From: Pleurotus ostreatus/Saccharomyces cerevisiae fusant
Taxonomy: Eukaryota > Opisthokonta
Assembly (NCBI GenBank): GCA_024196135.1
Contig: JAMQCK010000013.1
Coordinates: forward strand, 596 to 64,595
Direction of reading: 5' to 3'
Length of the DNA stretch: 64,000 nucleotides
Shown here: positions 21,072 to 31,234 of the stretch, piece after piece
Position numbering within the stretch: the stretch's first letter is position 1
Layout of the letters: each line of letters starts with the position of its first letter
Program-made: the position numbers and the translations under genes
Notes under the pieces: model-generated
The model's database searches: none
What the model saw: the letters and a program-made list of their open reading frames with translations, nothing else
Told to the model about the DNA's origin: nothing

Positions 21072-22751
21072 TCAATCCGACGACGAGTCCTCGTCCGACG
21101 TGCTCGTCACGCTGGCCAGATGTCGGCTGCTCGTCCGCGAGTGCGCCCGGCTCCCAGCGCGGCTCCCAGTCGCAGACAGCGTCGACCGACTCGTCGTGCG
21201 CGGCTCGCCAGCCCTGCTGCCCGCGCGCGACGCGCCCGCATGCGACCCCGCGCGACTGCCCGCCTCCGACGCGCGGCTCTCCCGGATCCTCTGCAACCGC
21301 TCCTCGCGCTCCTCCCTCTCCCTCGCCTCCTCCTCGATCCGCCTCGACACCGCCTCGTGCGCCTCCATCTCCGCGCGCAGCGGCTGCGCGCACTTGAGGA
21401 TGAACACCGCCGGCAGGCCTGCTGTCCGTTGCGTGTTCGCCTCGATCTCGAGACCGCCGAACATCCGGTTCGCGACCAGGAAGTCGAAGCGGCGCATGCC
21501 CTCGCCCAGCGCGCCGCCCACCACGCCCGGCGCAGGGGCACGGTTCCCCGCATACGCACGCCCCACCGCATGCCGCTCAGCGCGCGAGAGCGCCTCATAA
21601 TCCGGCCGCCCCGTAAACTTGTACATATCCTCCTTGATCGCCTCGATCACCTCCCCGCACGTCACGCCGAGCGCAGGGTCCGCCGCGCGCACCGTGATCG
21701 TCCACGCGGTCTTGTCCGGGATGAGGCGCAGCTCCGAGAGGCGCGGGAAGGTCGCCGGGTCGCCGCGGCCGCGCATCCAGGACTCGTTCGGGCGGTCGGT
21801 CGACTTTTGGCAGTGGGAGGTGGGGAAGGTCATGTTCCAGCGGAGGTGGGGCCGGTCCGCGGGGTCGTCGGGCGGCGGCTGGAGGAGAGGGTGGAGCTCG
21901 AGGGTCGCGTTGGTCACTTTGAGGAGGAGGGGGTTGAGGACGGGGCCGTCTGGAGGGGGTTTGGTCAGTCGTCGGAGGCAGGAGAGGAGGTAGTATAACG
22001 CACAATGAGGCCCTGCTGCGAATTTGTCTACGCGGTCTCCGGTGTGCCCTCGCGGGGCTGCTGGTGGACCTGGTGCAGGTGGGATCGGTGGTGGAGGCAT
22101 TACTGGGGCGGGTCCGCCTGCCCAGGGCGTCCCAGGCGGCGGACCACCGTACGGGTCATGAGGGAACGCGCCATACGGCGCCGCTGGTGTCGCGCCCCAC
22201 GACCCGCCATAGGGCGTATACGCAGAGCTCATCGGCTGCGCGCGATACCCATACCCTCCCGCATGCGGCGGCGGAGCAGCCGGCGGAGGTGGTGCGCCCC
22301 ATCCCCCAGGCAGAGCGGGCTGTGCCGCCCACGGCGAGGTGAAGGACTGGGGTGGGTATCCGATGTAGTCGTCGCTAACGCCTGGGGGTCGATGTGGTCC
22401 AGGATCGGCTGACCAGCCGTGCGATCGCGGGGGTTCAGGAGGCTGCCAGCTCGCGCCCCATCCGCCGCGTGCTTGAGGCGGTGGTGGTCCTGGCGGCGGC
22501 TGGCCGTAGCCACCGCCCATGTATGGCGTAGCGGGTGGTGGACCACCATACCCGTAGGGAGGATAACCAGGAGGATACATAGGTGGTGCGGCGGCGGGAT
22601 AGGCAGCGGGCGTATGCGGTGTCTGTGCCCAGGGTGGTGCGGCACCCGGTGGTGGACCGCCTGGCGGACCGGGGATGACGGGCGGGAGGGGCGTGTGCTG
22701 GGGCGAGGAGCCCGGGGTGCTGTCCAGCGGGGGAACAAAGGGGGACGCCAT
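21072..22751 (-). CDS. Pro-rich protein with DUF6699-type domain
   Basis: The ATG at 22751. Residues 1-235 are extremely Pro/Gly/Tyr-rich (PPGYPPYGYGGPPPATPYMG style), a disordered, possibly phase-separating head. A 54-nt intron, in frame and without a stop, fits between GPH and YGPVLNP. A globular region follows (LRWNMTFPTSHCQKS .. LSELRLIPDKTAWTITVRAA .. LGVTCGEVIEAIKEDMYKF) and matches the Agaricomycete domain known as DUF6699. A charged helix (EEEAREREEREERLQRIRES) leads to a Ser/Arg-rich tail with repeated SRAG. The function of this family is unknown; it is common in mushrooms. Confidence 0.85.
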   Translation of the reverse strand: MASPFVPPLDSTPGSSPQHTPLPPVIPGPPGGPPPGAAPPWAQTPHTPAAYPAAAPPMYPPGYPPYGYGGPPPATPYMGGGYGQPPPGPPPPQARGGWGASWQPPEPPRSHGWSADPGPHRPPGVSDDYIGYPPQSFTSPWAAQPALPGGWGAPPPPAAPPPHAGGYGYRAQPMSSAYTPYGGSWGATPAAPYGAFPHDPYGGPPPGTPWAGGPAPVMPPPPIPPAPGPPAAPRGHTGDRVDKFAAGPHCALYYLLSCLRRLTKPPPDGPVLNPLLLKVTNATLELHPLLQPPPDDPADRPHLRWNMTFPTSHCQKSTDRPNESWMRGRGDPATFPRLSELRLIPDKTAWTITVRAADPALGVTCGEVIEAIKEDMYKFTGRPDYEALSRAERHAVGRAYAGNRAPAPGVVGGALGEGMRRFDFLVANRMFGGLEIEANTQRTAGLPAVFILKCAQPLRAEMEAHEAVSRRIEEEAREREEREERLQRIRESRASEAGSRAGSHAGASRAGSRAGEPRTTSRSTLSATGSRAGSRAHSRTSSRHLASVTSTSDEDSSSD

Positions 22752-23430
22752 GTCTAATCGTCGCTAGTCGAGGGGTATGGGCTGCTGCGTGTTGCGCGCA
22801 ACGACGTGAGGGTCCTGTCCTGCGCGCCGTTCGTGTCGTAAGTGCCGAAGCTAGTCGTGATCGCTGGGTTAGTCGTGTGTACGGGGGCTGGCGCTACTCG
22901 TAATCGCAGGCGCTGATCGTGACGCCGCCGCAGCGAGCGGGTAATGGGAGGCGAAGACAGGCTTCAGATGAGATGAGGCAAGGCAAGCAGGCCTGCGTCA
23001 ATAGGCGCCCATCACGTGTGCCCTTTGCCCTCCTGCAGCCTGGCTCGCCTGCGTCCGGGACGGGGCAGATCGATATGTGCACATCGATGGGTAAATGGGC
23101 GCGCCTCTCAAGACGTACGCCGACACGATCGATACACGTGTATCATTCAATTATCGACACGCGATATTTCGTCACGCCGCGAACACGCGTCTGATTATCC
23201 TCTGTATCTGTATAGCTGTCTCCGCCTTGAGGTCTGACAGTGCATTGAGCCAGAAAAAAAACAGCTATGCTACGGAAGACTTGAGAAAGGGGAGTGGAGA
23301 GGACGAGATACGAAATGGTGGTCTTGTCACGTGCCATGTTGAACTTTCGGAAGTTGCCGTGTACGTACTTCGTCTTGCCCGCAATTCGATGTTATTCTAG
23401 CATAACTACTGATTTTCCTACTTAGTCAAC
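22752..23430. other. Intergenic, nothing recognised
   Basis: Contains the upstream flank of the DUF6699-type gene and the 3' flank of the first P450. One A8 run occurs near 23255. No coding or RNA signal was seen. Confidence 0.5.
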
Positions 23431-25676
23431 TCAGGAAGCCCTCTTGACAATAACCGGTAACTGCGCCGTACTCTCCGGCTCGCTCTTGAGCGCCGGACGC
23501 TGCACGGCAGCAGTGCGAACTTTGACGTCGCTGGGGTCGACAGCGAGCTCGAAGTCGAAAGAGCGTACGAGGAAGAAGAGGATCGCTTTCATCCTGCGGG
23601 ACGCGTCAGAATAAAATGGTCGACACGACGGAAGGACAACATACTCTGCAATCGAGAACCTGAACCCAATGCACGCGTGCGGCCCGCCGGAGAAGGTGAA
23701 GAGGTGGCTCCAGATGGACGGGACGCTCTTCACTGCTTCAGGTAGGGCTTCCCAGCGCTCTGGTCTGAGAAGCGTCAGCGGAGGGCCATAGTAGCAATGT
23801 CTGAAGTGCTACTCACTGAAACTCGTCCGCATCCTCGCCCCAAATCTCCTTCGCTCGATGCAGGTTATGTATCGAGAGCATAAACTGCTGGCCTTTCTTG
23901 ACCCTGCAGTTGCGTCAGCACCCATCTCACGTCCTTCCCAGCTTGTCCTACTGACACGATCACCCCATGCTCCTTTCCTTTCGTATCCGTATACGGCCTC
24001 GCCAGCGGGACCACATCATCCCTCGTCGCCACACGCGCTGTCCACGGTACGGGCGCGTAGAAGCGCAACACTTCCTTGACGAACATGTCGAGGTAAGGCA
24101 GTGCGTTCAGTTCGTCGGGGCTGGGTGTAGCAGAGTCGAGGGCGCGAAGATCATCGCGGAGGCGGGTTTGTATGGCGACGTCTTGTGTGAGGTGGTAGAT
24201 TGCCCATGTGGTGGCCGTCGCAGTCGTCTCGTGTCCGGCGACGAGGAAGGTAGGTACCTCTGGCGGTAAATTGTTAGTATTCACGGCTTGTACGAGATGA
24301 ATCGCGATCACTCACGCGCCAGTACATCCTCATCCGACATCCTCCCCTTCGCAGACTCTGCGAGGTTCGCGCGCACGAGCAAGGAGAGCAGGTCGCGCGG
24401 CCTACTCTCCAGACCATCCTTTTCTTGCTTGATCGCCATCGCTTTCGCCTTTGCCTCAGCAAGCAGTTGGCGCCCAATCCGATCCATTGTATCGCGCGCC
24501 GTGCGCAACGCCCCGTCGCCGGGAGCTGGTACCAGGCGCAATACCGGGATGATAGGCTGAAGGTCGCGCAGCAGATCACCCGCGCGGGCAACCCAGGTGC
24601 CCTGCTTCTGTGGGCCGCCGATGAGGGTAGCAAATGCGCGACTGAGCTCGTTAGATTCAGCTTCCACATCGAGGGCGTTGAAGTCATAGCCGAAGCCTAT
24701 AAACCTCGCCGATTAGATAGTGGAATCAGCAAGAGAAACATGAGGCGCGCACCTGCTTTTCCTATGACATCGAGCGTCATGAGAGAAAGCTCCCCAAGGA
24801 CGTTGAGATGAGCTTGTCCGCCATCATTGTCAATCGCCCGAACCCATCTATCACGTAACTATAGAGGAGTCATCAGCGTGAGTATCTCTATTGGGCGTGA
24901 GAGTATCTCTATTGGGCAAATATGCGCACCTTCTCCGCCAACTCCAAGAACACCGGCGTCAGCTCGCGGATCTGGGAAGGGCCGAAGGCAGGGTTCTGAG
25001 CGTGGGTCAGTTGAAGCAGCCTTGAGTCAGGCAAGCCATCGCCCTCACCATGATTTTCCGCTGGGAAAAAAGGTGGCGCGTCAGCCATCTCGCTTCACCG
25101 AAGATATCTGGCTACACACCTGCTGCCGATGCTTCTCGCCCTCCGTAACGAGGACGCCATCGCCTAGCACACGCGCGAGACTAAATCGCGCGTCCTCAGG
25201 CTTATGGTACACGTCGTCGCGCGTGACAATCTGGAGTAAAGCGCGAGGGTCGGTGGTCAGGATGCGGGTGGTCTGCGAGCACCTTTCTGTTAGCATCGCG
25301 CGTTGAAGGGGGATATGGGGAATGAGTCCCAAGCATACGCACTCCAGCCGTACCGTAGATGCGGAGAACATGGCCGTACTGGCGAAGCCACCGGTCGAGA
25401 GCGTCTGTGGGGCTTCGCTGTGGGATGGAGTCAGCGTAGCACTGGGTTGGAAAGAAGGGATCGCACCTCCTCCGCCAGAAGTTCAGTGATATGTCCGAGC
25501 AGCCAACGTCGCAGTGATGGGCGAGGAGGACCCGGGATGCTATCTGTCTGACGCAAGAGGCTGTAGAGCGCCACAGCAGCAGCAAGTAATGCGACGCAAG
25601 TGGTGACGATCTGGTAAGCGTACAGACTACGAAGTCGACTGCTGAGCGCCGCAACGAACTCGTAGACGGCCGTCAT
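23431..25676 (-). CDS. Cytochrome P450 (tandem copy 1)
   Basis: A membrane-anchored monooxygenase. The ATG at 25676 starts a hydrophobic anchor (IVTTCVALLAAAVALYSLL) followed by the proline hinge SIPGPPRPSL. Exons then give the C-helix region (GDGVLVTEGEKHRQQ), the I-helix oxygen-binding motif AGHETTATATTWAIYHLT, the K-helix ExxR (VKEVLRFYAPVPW), the PERW motif and the heme loop FSGGPHACIGFRFSIAE with its Cys ligand. It ends KRAS* at 23431. About ten short introns are required and all joins restore the family frame. Intron positions match those of the copy at 26371-28640. The substrate is unknown; family-level naming needs a P450 database comparison. Confidence 0.9.
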
Positions 25677-26370
25677 TGTGAAGGTAGGGGTGTCGCAGAG
25701 GACATGAGAGTGCGAGACCTCTGCCCTTATATACCTACTTCACGGACGGTTATACCAGCCGAGCTGCGTTATAGCCTACGCGTGGTCGAGCCTCACAAAG
25801 CCGAAACTTCGACCATTGCTTGACTGGGCACTGGACGCGAAACGAGGCATTTGTAGGTAAAATAAACATTGACTTGAATGCCTATCACACAGAGAAGTAC
25901 AGGGCATAGACAGTGCCTTGTTCGACTACGCAAGATGTCAGCGCTTAACCTCAGAGTAATGCAGCTGACTTACCCGCTTAGTCGTTACCGAGCAGCTCAG
26001 AGCAGGCGCTTCACCCTCATAGTTCTCCCCACAAGCCGGACGAATTATTCGAGGTTGCTTTTGCTTGTATACACTGATGTGCTGCGCTAATATCAGCTGG
26101 CGCCGCTGACGATCATGGCTGGAAAGAGGAAGGACCAGGAAAGGTAATTGATGGACGACATACACAGCGGCAAGCACGCTAACACAAGCCTGGGAGTGAT
26201 CCGCACGTGGTCTGGACCCATGAGAGTCTGAAGCAATTGTTCGTTTGGAGATCTACCGTACATGCCGTACAAGTCGAGCCTGCAATGTCAAGTCTACAAA
26301 TTCGTCACATATGCCACATCCGTCGTTCTCTCTGCCTTTTGTATCTCACAGCATCCTCACTGCCCTCCGT
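25677..26370. other. Spacer between tandem P450 genes
   Basis: Promoter region of copy 1 and 3' flank of copy 2. A TATA-like ATATAAGG box (minus strand, about 25725-25733) lies about 50 bp before the ATG of copy 1. No gene or repeat was seen. Confidence 0.5.
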
Positions 26371-28640
26371 TCACGCCACGCGCTTGACGAGGACCGGAAG
26401 GTTACCGGTCGCCGTGGAGTCACCCTTGAGTCCCGGACGTATCACGGCGACCAGCTCGTACTTGACATCCTCGGGCTTGACCGCGAGGCGGAACTCGAAC
26501 GTGCGGACGAGGGTGAAGAGGATAGCTTTCATCCTGAGAGACAAAACATATGTTAGGTCGCGATTAGTAAGAAAGTAGAAAAGACGTACTCAGCGACGGA
26601 GAACCTCCACCCGATGCACGCGTGCGAACCGCCGAGGAAGGTGAAGACGTGGCTAAGGAATATGGCGGGGATGTTCTTCAGCATCTCCGCGGACGATTCT
26701 GGTGCCCAGCGTTCCGGCCTGTAGACGGTAATCATGAGTCAGTCGTCGCTTCAGACAGACTTTGAAGCTACTCACTTGAACACACCCGCATCCTCGCCCC
26801 AAATCTCCTTCGAGCGGTGCATGCTATGAATCGGCAGCATGAACTCCTGTCCCTTGCGAACCCTACACAATCCAATCAGCCAACCCCACCCCTTTCCCCT
26901 TCCCACCCGCCACTCACCTAATCTCCGAACATACATTCCCATGCACATCCACAAACGGCTTCGCCAGCGGCACCACATCGTCCCTTACCGCCTGGCGCGT
27001 CACCCACGGCACCGGCGAATAGAACCTCAGCACCTCCTTCGTGAATATGTCCAGGTACGGCAGCGTGTTCAGCTCGTCCATCGTGGGCTCGGCGCCGTCG
27101 AAGGTGAGGGATTGAAGTTCGTCACGGAGGCGGGACTGCATGGCGAGGTCGAGGGTGAGCTGGTAGATGGCCCATGTGGTGGAGGTCGCCGTCGTCTCGT
27201 GCCCGGCAAAGAGGAAGGTGGGGACCTCTGCGGAGGGTCGAGCGTCAGCCGTGTTCTCGGTCATACGACAATAGAAGAAAAAAAATCCACTCACGCCCCA
27301 TAACCTCCTCATCCGTCAACCGATCCCTCTCCGCCTCCGCCAAATTCGCGCGCACAAGCACGGACAACAAATCCCGCGCCTCCGTCCCCGACTTGATCTC
27401 ATTCGCCGCCGCATTCGCCTTCGCCTCCCTCAACAGCCCGCGCCCGATGCGCTCCATCGCCTTCCGCGCCGCGCGCTCCTGCGCCGACCCGGGCGCGGGA
27501 ATGCGCCGCGCGAGGGGGAGGACGACCTGGAGTTCCTGCCATTTGCGGCCGAGGCGCTCGATGAGGGGGGCGGATTTGGGGGGCACGCCGAAGAACTTGG
27601 CGAAGGCGCGGCCGAGCTCGGAGGACTCGGCGTCGTCGTCGAGGGCGCCGAAGTCGTAGCCGAAGCCTGAAGAAGGGGAGGATAAGCGAAGAATCAGAAT
27701 AAAGGGGAGAATGATGGTGAACGTACCAGCCTTCCCGATAACGTCCAGGGTCATCCGCGACAGCTCGTTCAGGATGTTGAGCTCCGCCTCCCCTCCATTG
27801 GCCGCCAGCGCATTGTCCCAGCGGTCTTTGAGCTGCAGCGAGATGTCAATCGAAGGCGAACACCATTCTCAGCCACACACAAACCTTCTCCGAAAGGTCC
27901 ACGAAGAAAGGCATCAGCTGACGGATCTGCGACGGCGCAAACGCGGGGTTCTGTCGATGTGCAATGGGAGAAGTCAGTGTTCGTCGCCCTTGTTCTCAGG
28001 AGCTATAGCTGCCGCGCGCGAGCTTCGACTTACCAGGATTCTGCGCTGTGGAGGGAGCGGAATTCAGTAAGGGTTGGAATTGGTTCCTCTGCATTAAGAA
28101 GACGTACCTGCTGCCTATGTTTGCCGTCCTCGACGGTGAGTATGCCGTCGCCCAGCACACGCGATATGAACCAGCGCGTCTCGTCCGAGCGGTGCCACAA
28201 GTCGTCGCGGCCCAGGACATGCTGCAGCGCACGCACGTCCGTCGTCATGATACGGTCCCTCTGACCAGCATGTCAGTCCCCAATCAGACGGGAGACGGCA
28301 GGCAGAACGACATACCCAAGCGAGCCCGCGAAGGCGGACTACATGCCCGTATCGCGAAGTCCACTTGTCTAGGCCGTCGGTGACGCTGTGCTGCGCGGGG
28401 GTCAGTTGGGGTCCCGACGACTCCGACGCGGTGGAGACGTACCTCTTCTTCGTTGAGGAGCGCACGGTGGCCGACGAGCCAGTTGCGCAGGCCTGGATGG
28501 GGAGGGCCGGGGATGCTCCTCGTCGGCGAGGTGAGGGAGCGGTAGACGAGCCGAATGGCGAGGAAGGCAAAGAACGCGCCAACGACCTTTGGAGAGTCGC
28601 GGACAAGCAGGTCGAAGACGGTGCTGGGAGTATAAGACAT
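26371..28640 (-). CDS. Cytochrome P450 (tandem copy 2)
   Basis: The ATG at 28640 (MSYTPSTVFDLLVRDSPKVV) begins the membrane anchor, then SIPGPPHPGLRNWLVGH. Motifs in order: WFISRVLGDGILTVEDGKHR, AGHETTATSTTWAIYQLT, TKEVLRFYSPVPW, PERWAPES and the heme loop FLGGSHACIGWRFSVAE. The last keeps the Cys ligand but has Ser where copy 1 has Pro. It ends KRVA* at 26371. Same exon layout as the downstream copy, clearly diverged from it, and head-to-tail with it: an old tandem duplication with both copies apparently intact. Confidence 0.9.
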
Positions 28641-29330
28641 GTCGTGTGGCAGGAGATTGAGAGGGTACGAGTTGTTGAACGACAGGCATACTGAACGACC
28701 CGCCCTTTATAGGGCACCCTCCTGCGGCTTTCCGAGTCCGTGGCGAGAATTAGAGACAGAGGTGTCCGTAGACCGACTGCGGCACCATACAGTGCAACTC
28801 GCACACTCTATGCTCAGAGCAAGCTGACCTCCAAGCTTTCTTGAAGGCGGGCCGAGTCCAAAGACCAAAAAAGGTAGTAAAGCACACGGGGTCATAAGAA
28901 TGACGACCGTCGAGGTTCTTCGTGTCGGCATGGATTCATCTGAGGAAGGTTGTGTGCAGGCTGGTATGCTGTGATAGGGAGAGCTAAGAGCTCTAAGACG
29001 TTGCTTCCCAGGGTACGGGCCGTTTTCAGTCACAGAGCTGATGTACGCGACGGGAGACGGCGACTCGGAGCAGGACGTCGATTCCCAGGTTCTCCCTCAG
29101 TCTCCTGCGGCTGTGCGAAGAAATCAGAAGCGTTCCTGGGCAGCGACTTGGCTTCGGGGATAGCGCAGGACTTTGTACAGTTGAGCATAGAAGCCATCCA
29201 ATGAGCAGGTCATGATTGTCAAGAGCAAGAATATATTGAGCACTGTCTACAAGTACAAGCAGCGAGCCATTGTTCTCCGGCACTTCCCGCTCGCCATCAG
29301 GGTTAGGGTTAGCCCTTCCCTCCCAACGCA
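28641..29330. other. Intergenic flank of P450 copy 2 and U1 copy 2
   Basis: Includes the P450 promoter side and, at its distal end, the 3' flank of the second U1 gene with the motif CAGGGTTAGGGTTAGCCC (about 29298-29315). No convincing gene. Confidence 0.5.
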
Positions 29331-29508
29331 AAAGAGCCCGCCCAGCCAGAGTGGCCGGAGCGGGACCGGAAAATATTGGGACGGTGCATGAGCCGAAGCC
29401 CATACAATGCGCGGGTTTTCCCTGAGGACAGGGTCGCCGTGCTATGGAGAACCCCCACGCACCACCTGCCCAGATACGTGAAGGGGCAGATGCCATCAAG
29501 GTAAGTAT
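29331..29508 (-). ncRNA. U1 spliceosomal snRNA, copy 2
   Basis: Nearly identical to the copy at 14108-14285 and in the same orientation. The 5' end AUACUUACCU, stem-loop 1, Sm-like site and terminal stem are unchanged. I count two substitutions over the body, both in the GCGCGGAGGUU strand of the central domain. One converts a C-G pair to a U-G wobble in the closing stem, so pairing is kept. The 3' end is approximate. Confidence 0.88.
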
Positions 29509-29534
29509 GAGTTGCTCAGGTGTGAAGGAATGGG

Positions 29535-29637
29535 TTTTATAGGCGGGAGGCGCGCACGGACCAGGCGATGAGCAGGAGGCGGGGGCGTCGTGAGCGACGG
29601 CGACGGCGGGGAGCACGGACCAAGTGATGTGGGTGAT
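29535..29637 (-). promoter_or_regulatory. U1 copy 2 promoter (TATA plus distal element)
   Basis: Minus-strand TATAAAA about 30 bp before the snRNA start, and the distal block ATCACCCACATCACTTGGTC about 107-129 bp upstream, correspond to the elements of copy 1. The intervening sequence is not conserved. Confidence 0.65.
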
Positions 29638-29848
29638 CGATGACAGGATACGCGCGCATACCGTGACGGTGGGCCAGTTTTTGTCCTTCGCCTTTCCCTC
29701 CTTGATCAACTGAATATTTACGCATTTCATCGGATGTTTTAGCATGCTGGTAGTGGTGCAAAGGGCTTGAACCACACAGGAAGTACATTTTCTGATGCAG
29801 AACTTCGAGATTGAATTTGTGGCACTTCAGCGGCAATTGCCGCGACGA

Positions 29849-29882
29849 ACTTGAACCTCGAGGGTATACTCGAGGTTCAAGT
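29849..29882. repeat. Perfect 14-bp inverted repeat
   Basis: ACTTGAACCTCGAG, spacer GGTATA, CTCGAGGTTCAAGT: a perfect palindromic hairpin of 34 nt. Each arm contains GGTTCAAGT on one strand, which resembles a tRNA T-loop (B-box) core. No flanking gene explains it. Confidence 0.8.
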
Positions 29883-29946
29883 AAACATAGCGTACGGACG
29901 AAGGATCAGTTAGAGATGTAGTCTATATGCATAAAGACAGGGCCGC

Positions 29947-29989
29947 GGATCGAACGCGCAAGGGCTCCCGACTGAGCCGCCGTGCCGGG
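29947..29989 (-). other. tRNA-like A/B-box tip, left arm
   Basis: Minus strand: GGCTCAGTCGGGAGCC (A-box-like) followed by GCGTTCGATCC (B-box-like). The two boxes are only about a dozen bases apart, far closer than in a tRNA, so no cloverleaf can form. It matches the tip of the other arm almost exactly. Confidence 0.5.
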
Positions 29990-30690
29990 GAGAGGAAGGA
30001 AAGGTCAAGGGGAAGCTCGAAGTAGACAACGGATGGCGTCGAGGTCGAGGCGATGGACAGCGTCGAGGACGAGATTGAGTCCGCAAGGTGTCCGTGCGAG
30101 CAGGTTGACTCCACAGCGCAGCGCTCATCCCGGCTGACCAACAAATCCGAAGACAGGCGGGCCGGGGAGGATATTGTCGCTGTGGTCCTGAACCCGGATG
30201 AGGCTTGCGGACGTGGCCGAGGTCGATGTTGAGGTCGAGTCCACGAGGTGTCCGTGCGAGCAGGTTGACTCCACAGCGCAGTGCTCATCCCGGCTGACTA
30301 ACACATCCGAAGACATGCGGGCCGGGGAGGATGTTGTCGCTGCGGTCCTGAACCCGGACGACGCTCGCGGACTATGTCGAAGTCGCAGTCGCAGGTCGCC
30401 GGAAGGCCGAAGCCGACGTCGGGTCCCACTGGAGAGGCATGTCAGTATATGGTACAATACAAGTGCTCACTTGGTAGGGAGGGAAGGAGGGAAGGATGAG
30501 GATGGGGATTGAGGTCTCGGTGCGCTCGTATATATACTACAGGGTGGTGGCTGTATCGCTTTGCCACAAGAGCTGTGCAGAAATACACCAAACGGACACG
30601 CTAAGTAAGCGGGTCAAACAAAGACATACAGTCGCGCACCTCGTCAACAACGAGCTCGCCCGCCAGCTGCGGCGCTCTCGACCGTTCCCT
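29947..30690 (-). repeat. Left arm of a large inverted duplication
   Basis: This segment reappears in reverse complement at 31235-32022. From outside inward it holds a tRNA-like A/B-box tip, two tandem units of about 138 bp (30077-30215, 30236-30372), a 42-nt intron-like segment (30429-30470: GTGAGC..CTGACAT..CTCCAG on the minus strand), a TATA box (about 30527-30537), and a stretch whose minus-strand frame ends RDCMSLFDPLT* at 30601. Similarity between arms is high but imperfect, so the duplication is not recent. Confidence 0.8.
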
Positions 30691-31234
30691 CTGATTGTAG
30701 ACGTCGCGCAGCACAGTACATCGCGTCGATAATGCCGTCGATGGGTGCAAGATCGAGATCGAAATGCTGAGAAGGAGGGGCAACGCCGACGCCGACGACC
30801 AAGAGCGTTCGGGACAAGCGCTCTGCCCCGCGTCCTTCCCCGCCTCACGATCAATGCCGCGTGGGGCGCCACGTTGTGGCGGGACGCACGCCGGCGGCGG
30901 CGGGCGTGTCGGCGAGTGCCGAGCGCTTGCGGCCAATGTGCACAAACATGCGCAACTTCCGCCTTTGCTTCCGCGGCGACGCTGCTCACTATGGTCGAGG
31001 TGCTATCGCCTCGAGTTCTTGCGAGGAGCTTTTCTCTTGAAGGGTCTGCATTTACACATTGGCCCGCTGAAGCAACGGACCGGGGCTCCACCGAGGACGG
31101 GTGGCGGGAACTTTTTCCAGAACGCACTTGCTCGCCGCGTTGCCGCCCGTGGGCGCGCTACGCACATCCAGCTGGTCTGACTCTAAGCGGTATTCTACGG
31201 GCTCCGTCCCTCGCCCTCTGTCCTAACACACTGT
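30691..31234. other. Centre of the inverted duplication
   Basis: An apparently unique GC-rich spacer between the arms. Open frames exist on both strands, but none is clearly a known protein. A minus-strand stretch near 30690-30770 (QHFDLDLAPIDGIIDAMYCA) has protein-like composition and could be a gene remnant. Confidence 0.4.

Noticed and set aside
20985..21998. Long plus-strand Arg-rich frame
   Set aside because: Shadow of the DUF6699-type gene on the minus strand; no domain character.
23431..28640. A secondary-metabolite gene cluster around the P450s
   Set aside because: No polyketide synthase, peptide synthetase or terpene synthase is present in the window. The neighbours are an RNA gene, a methyltransferase and a DUF protein.
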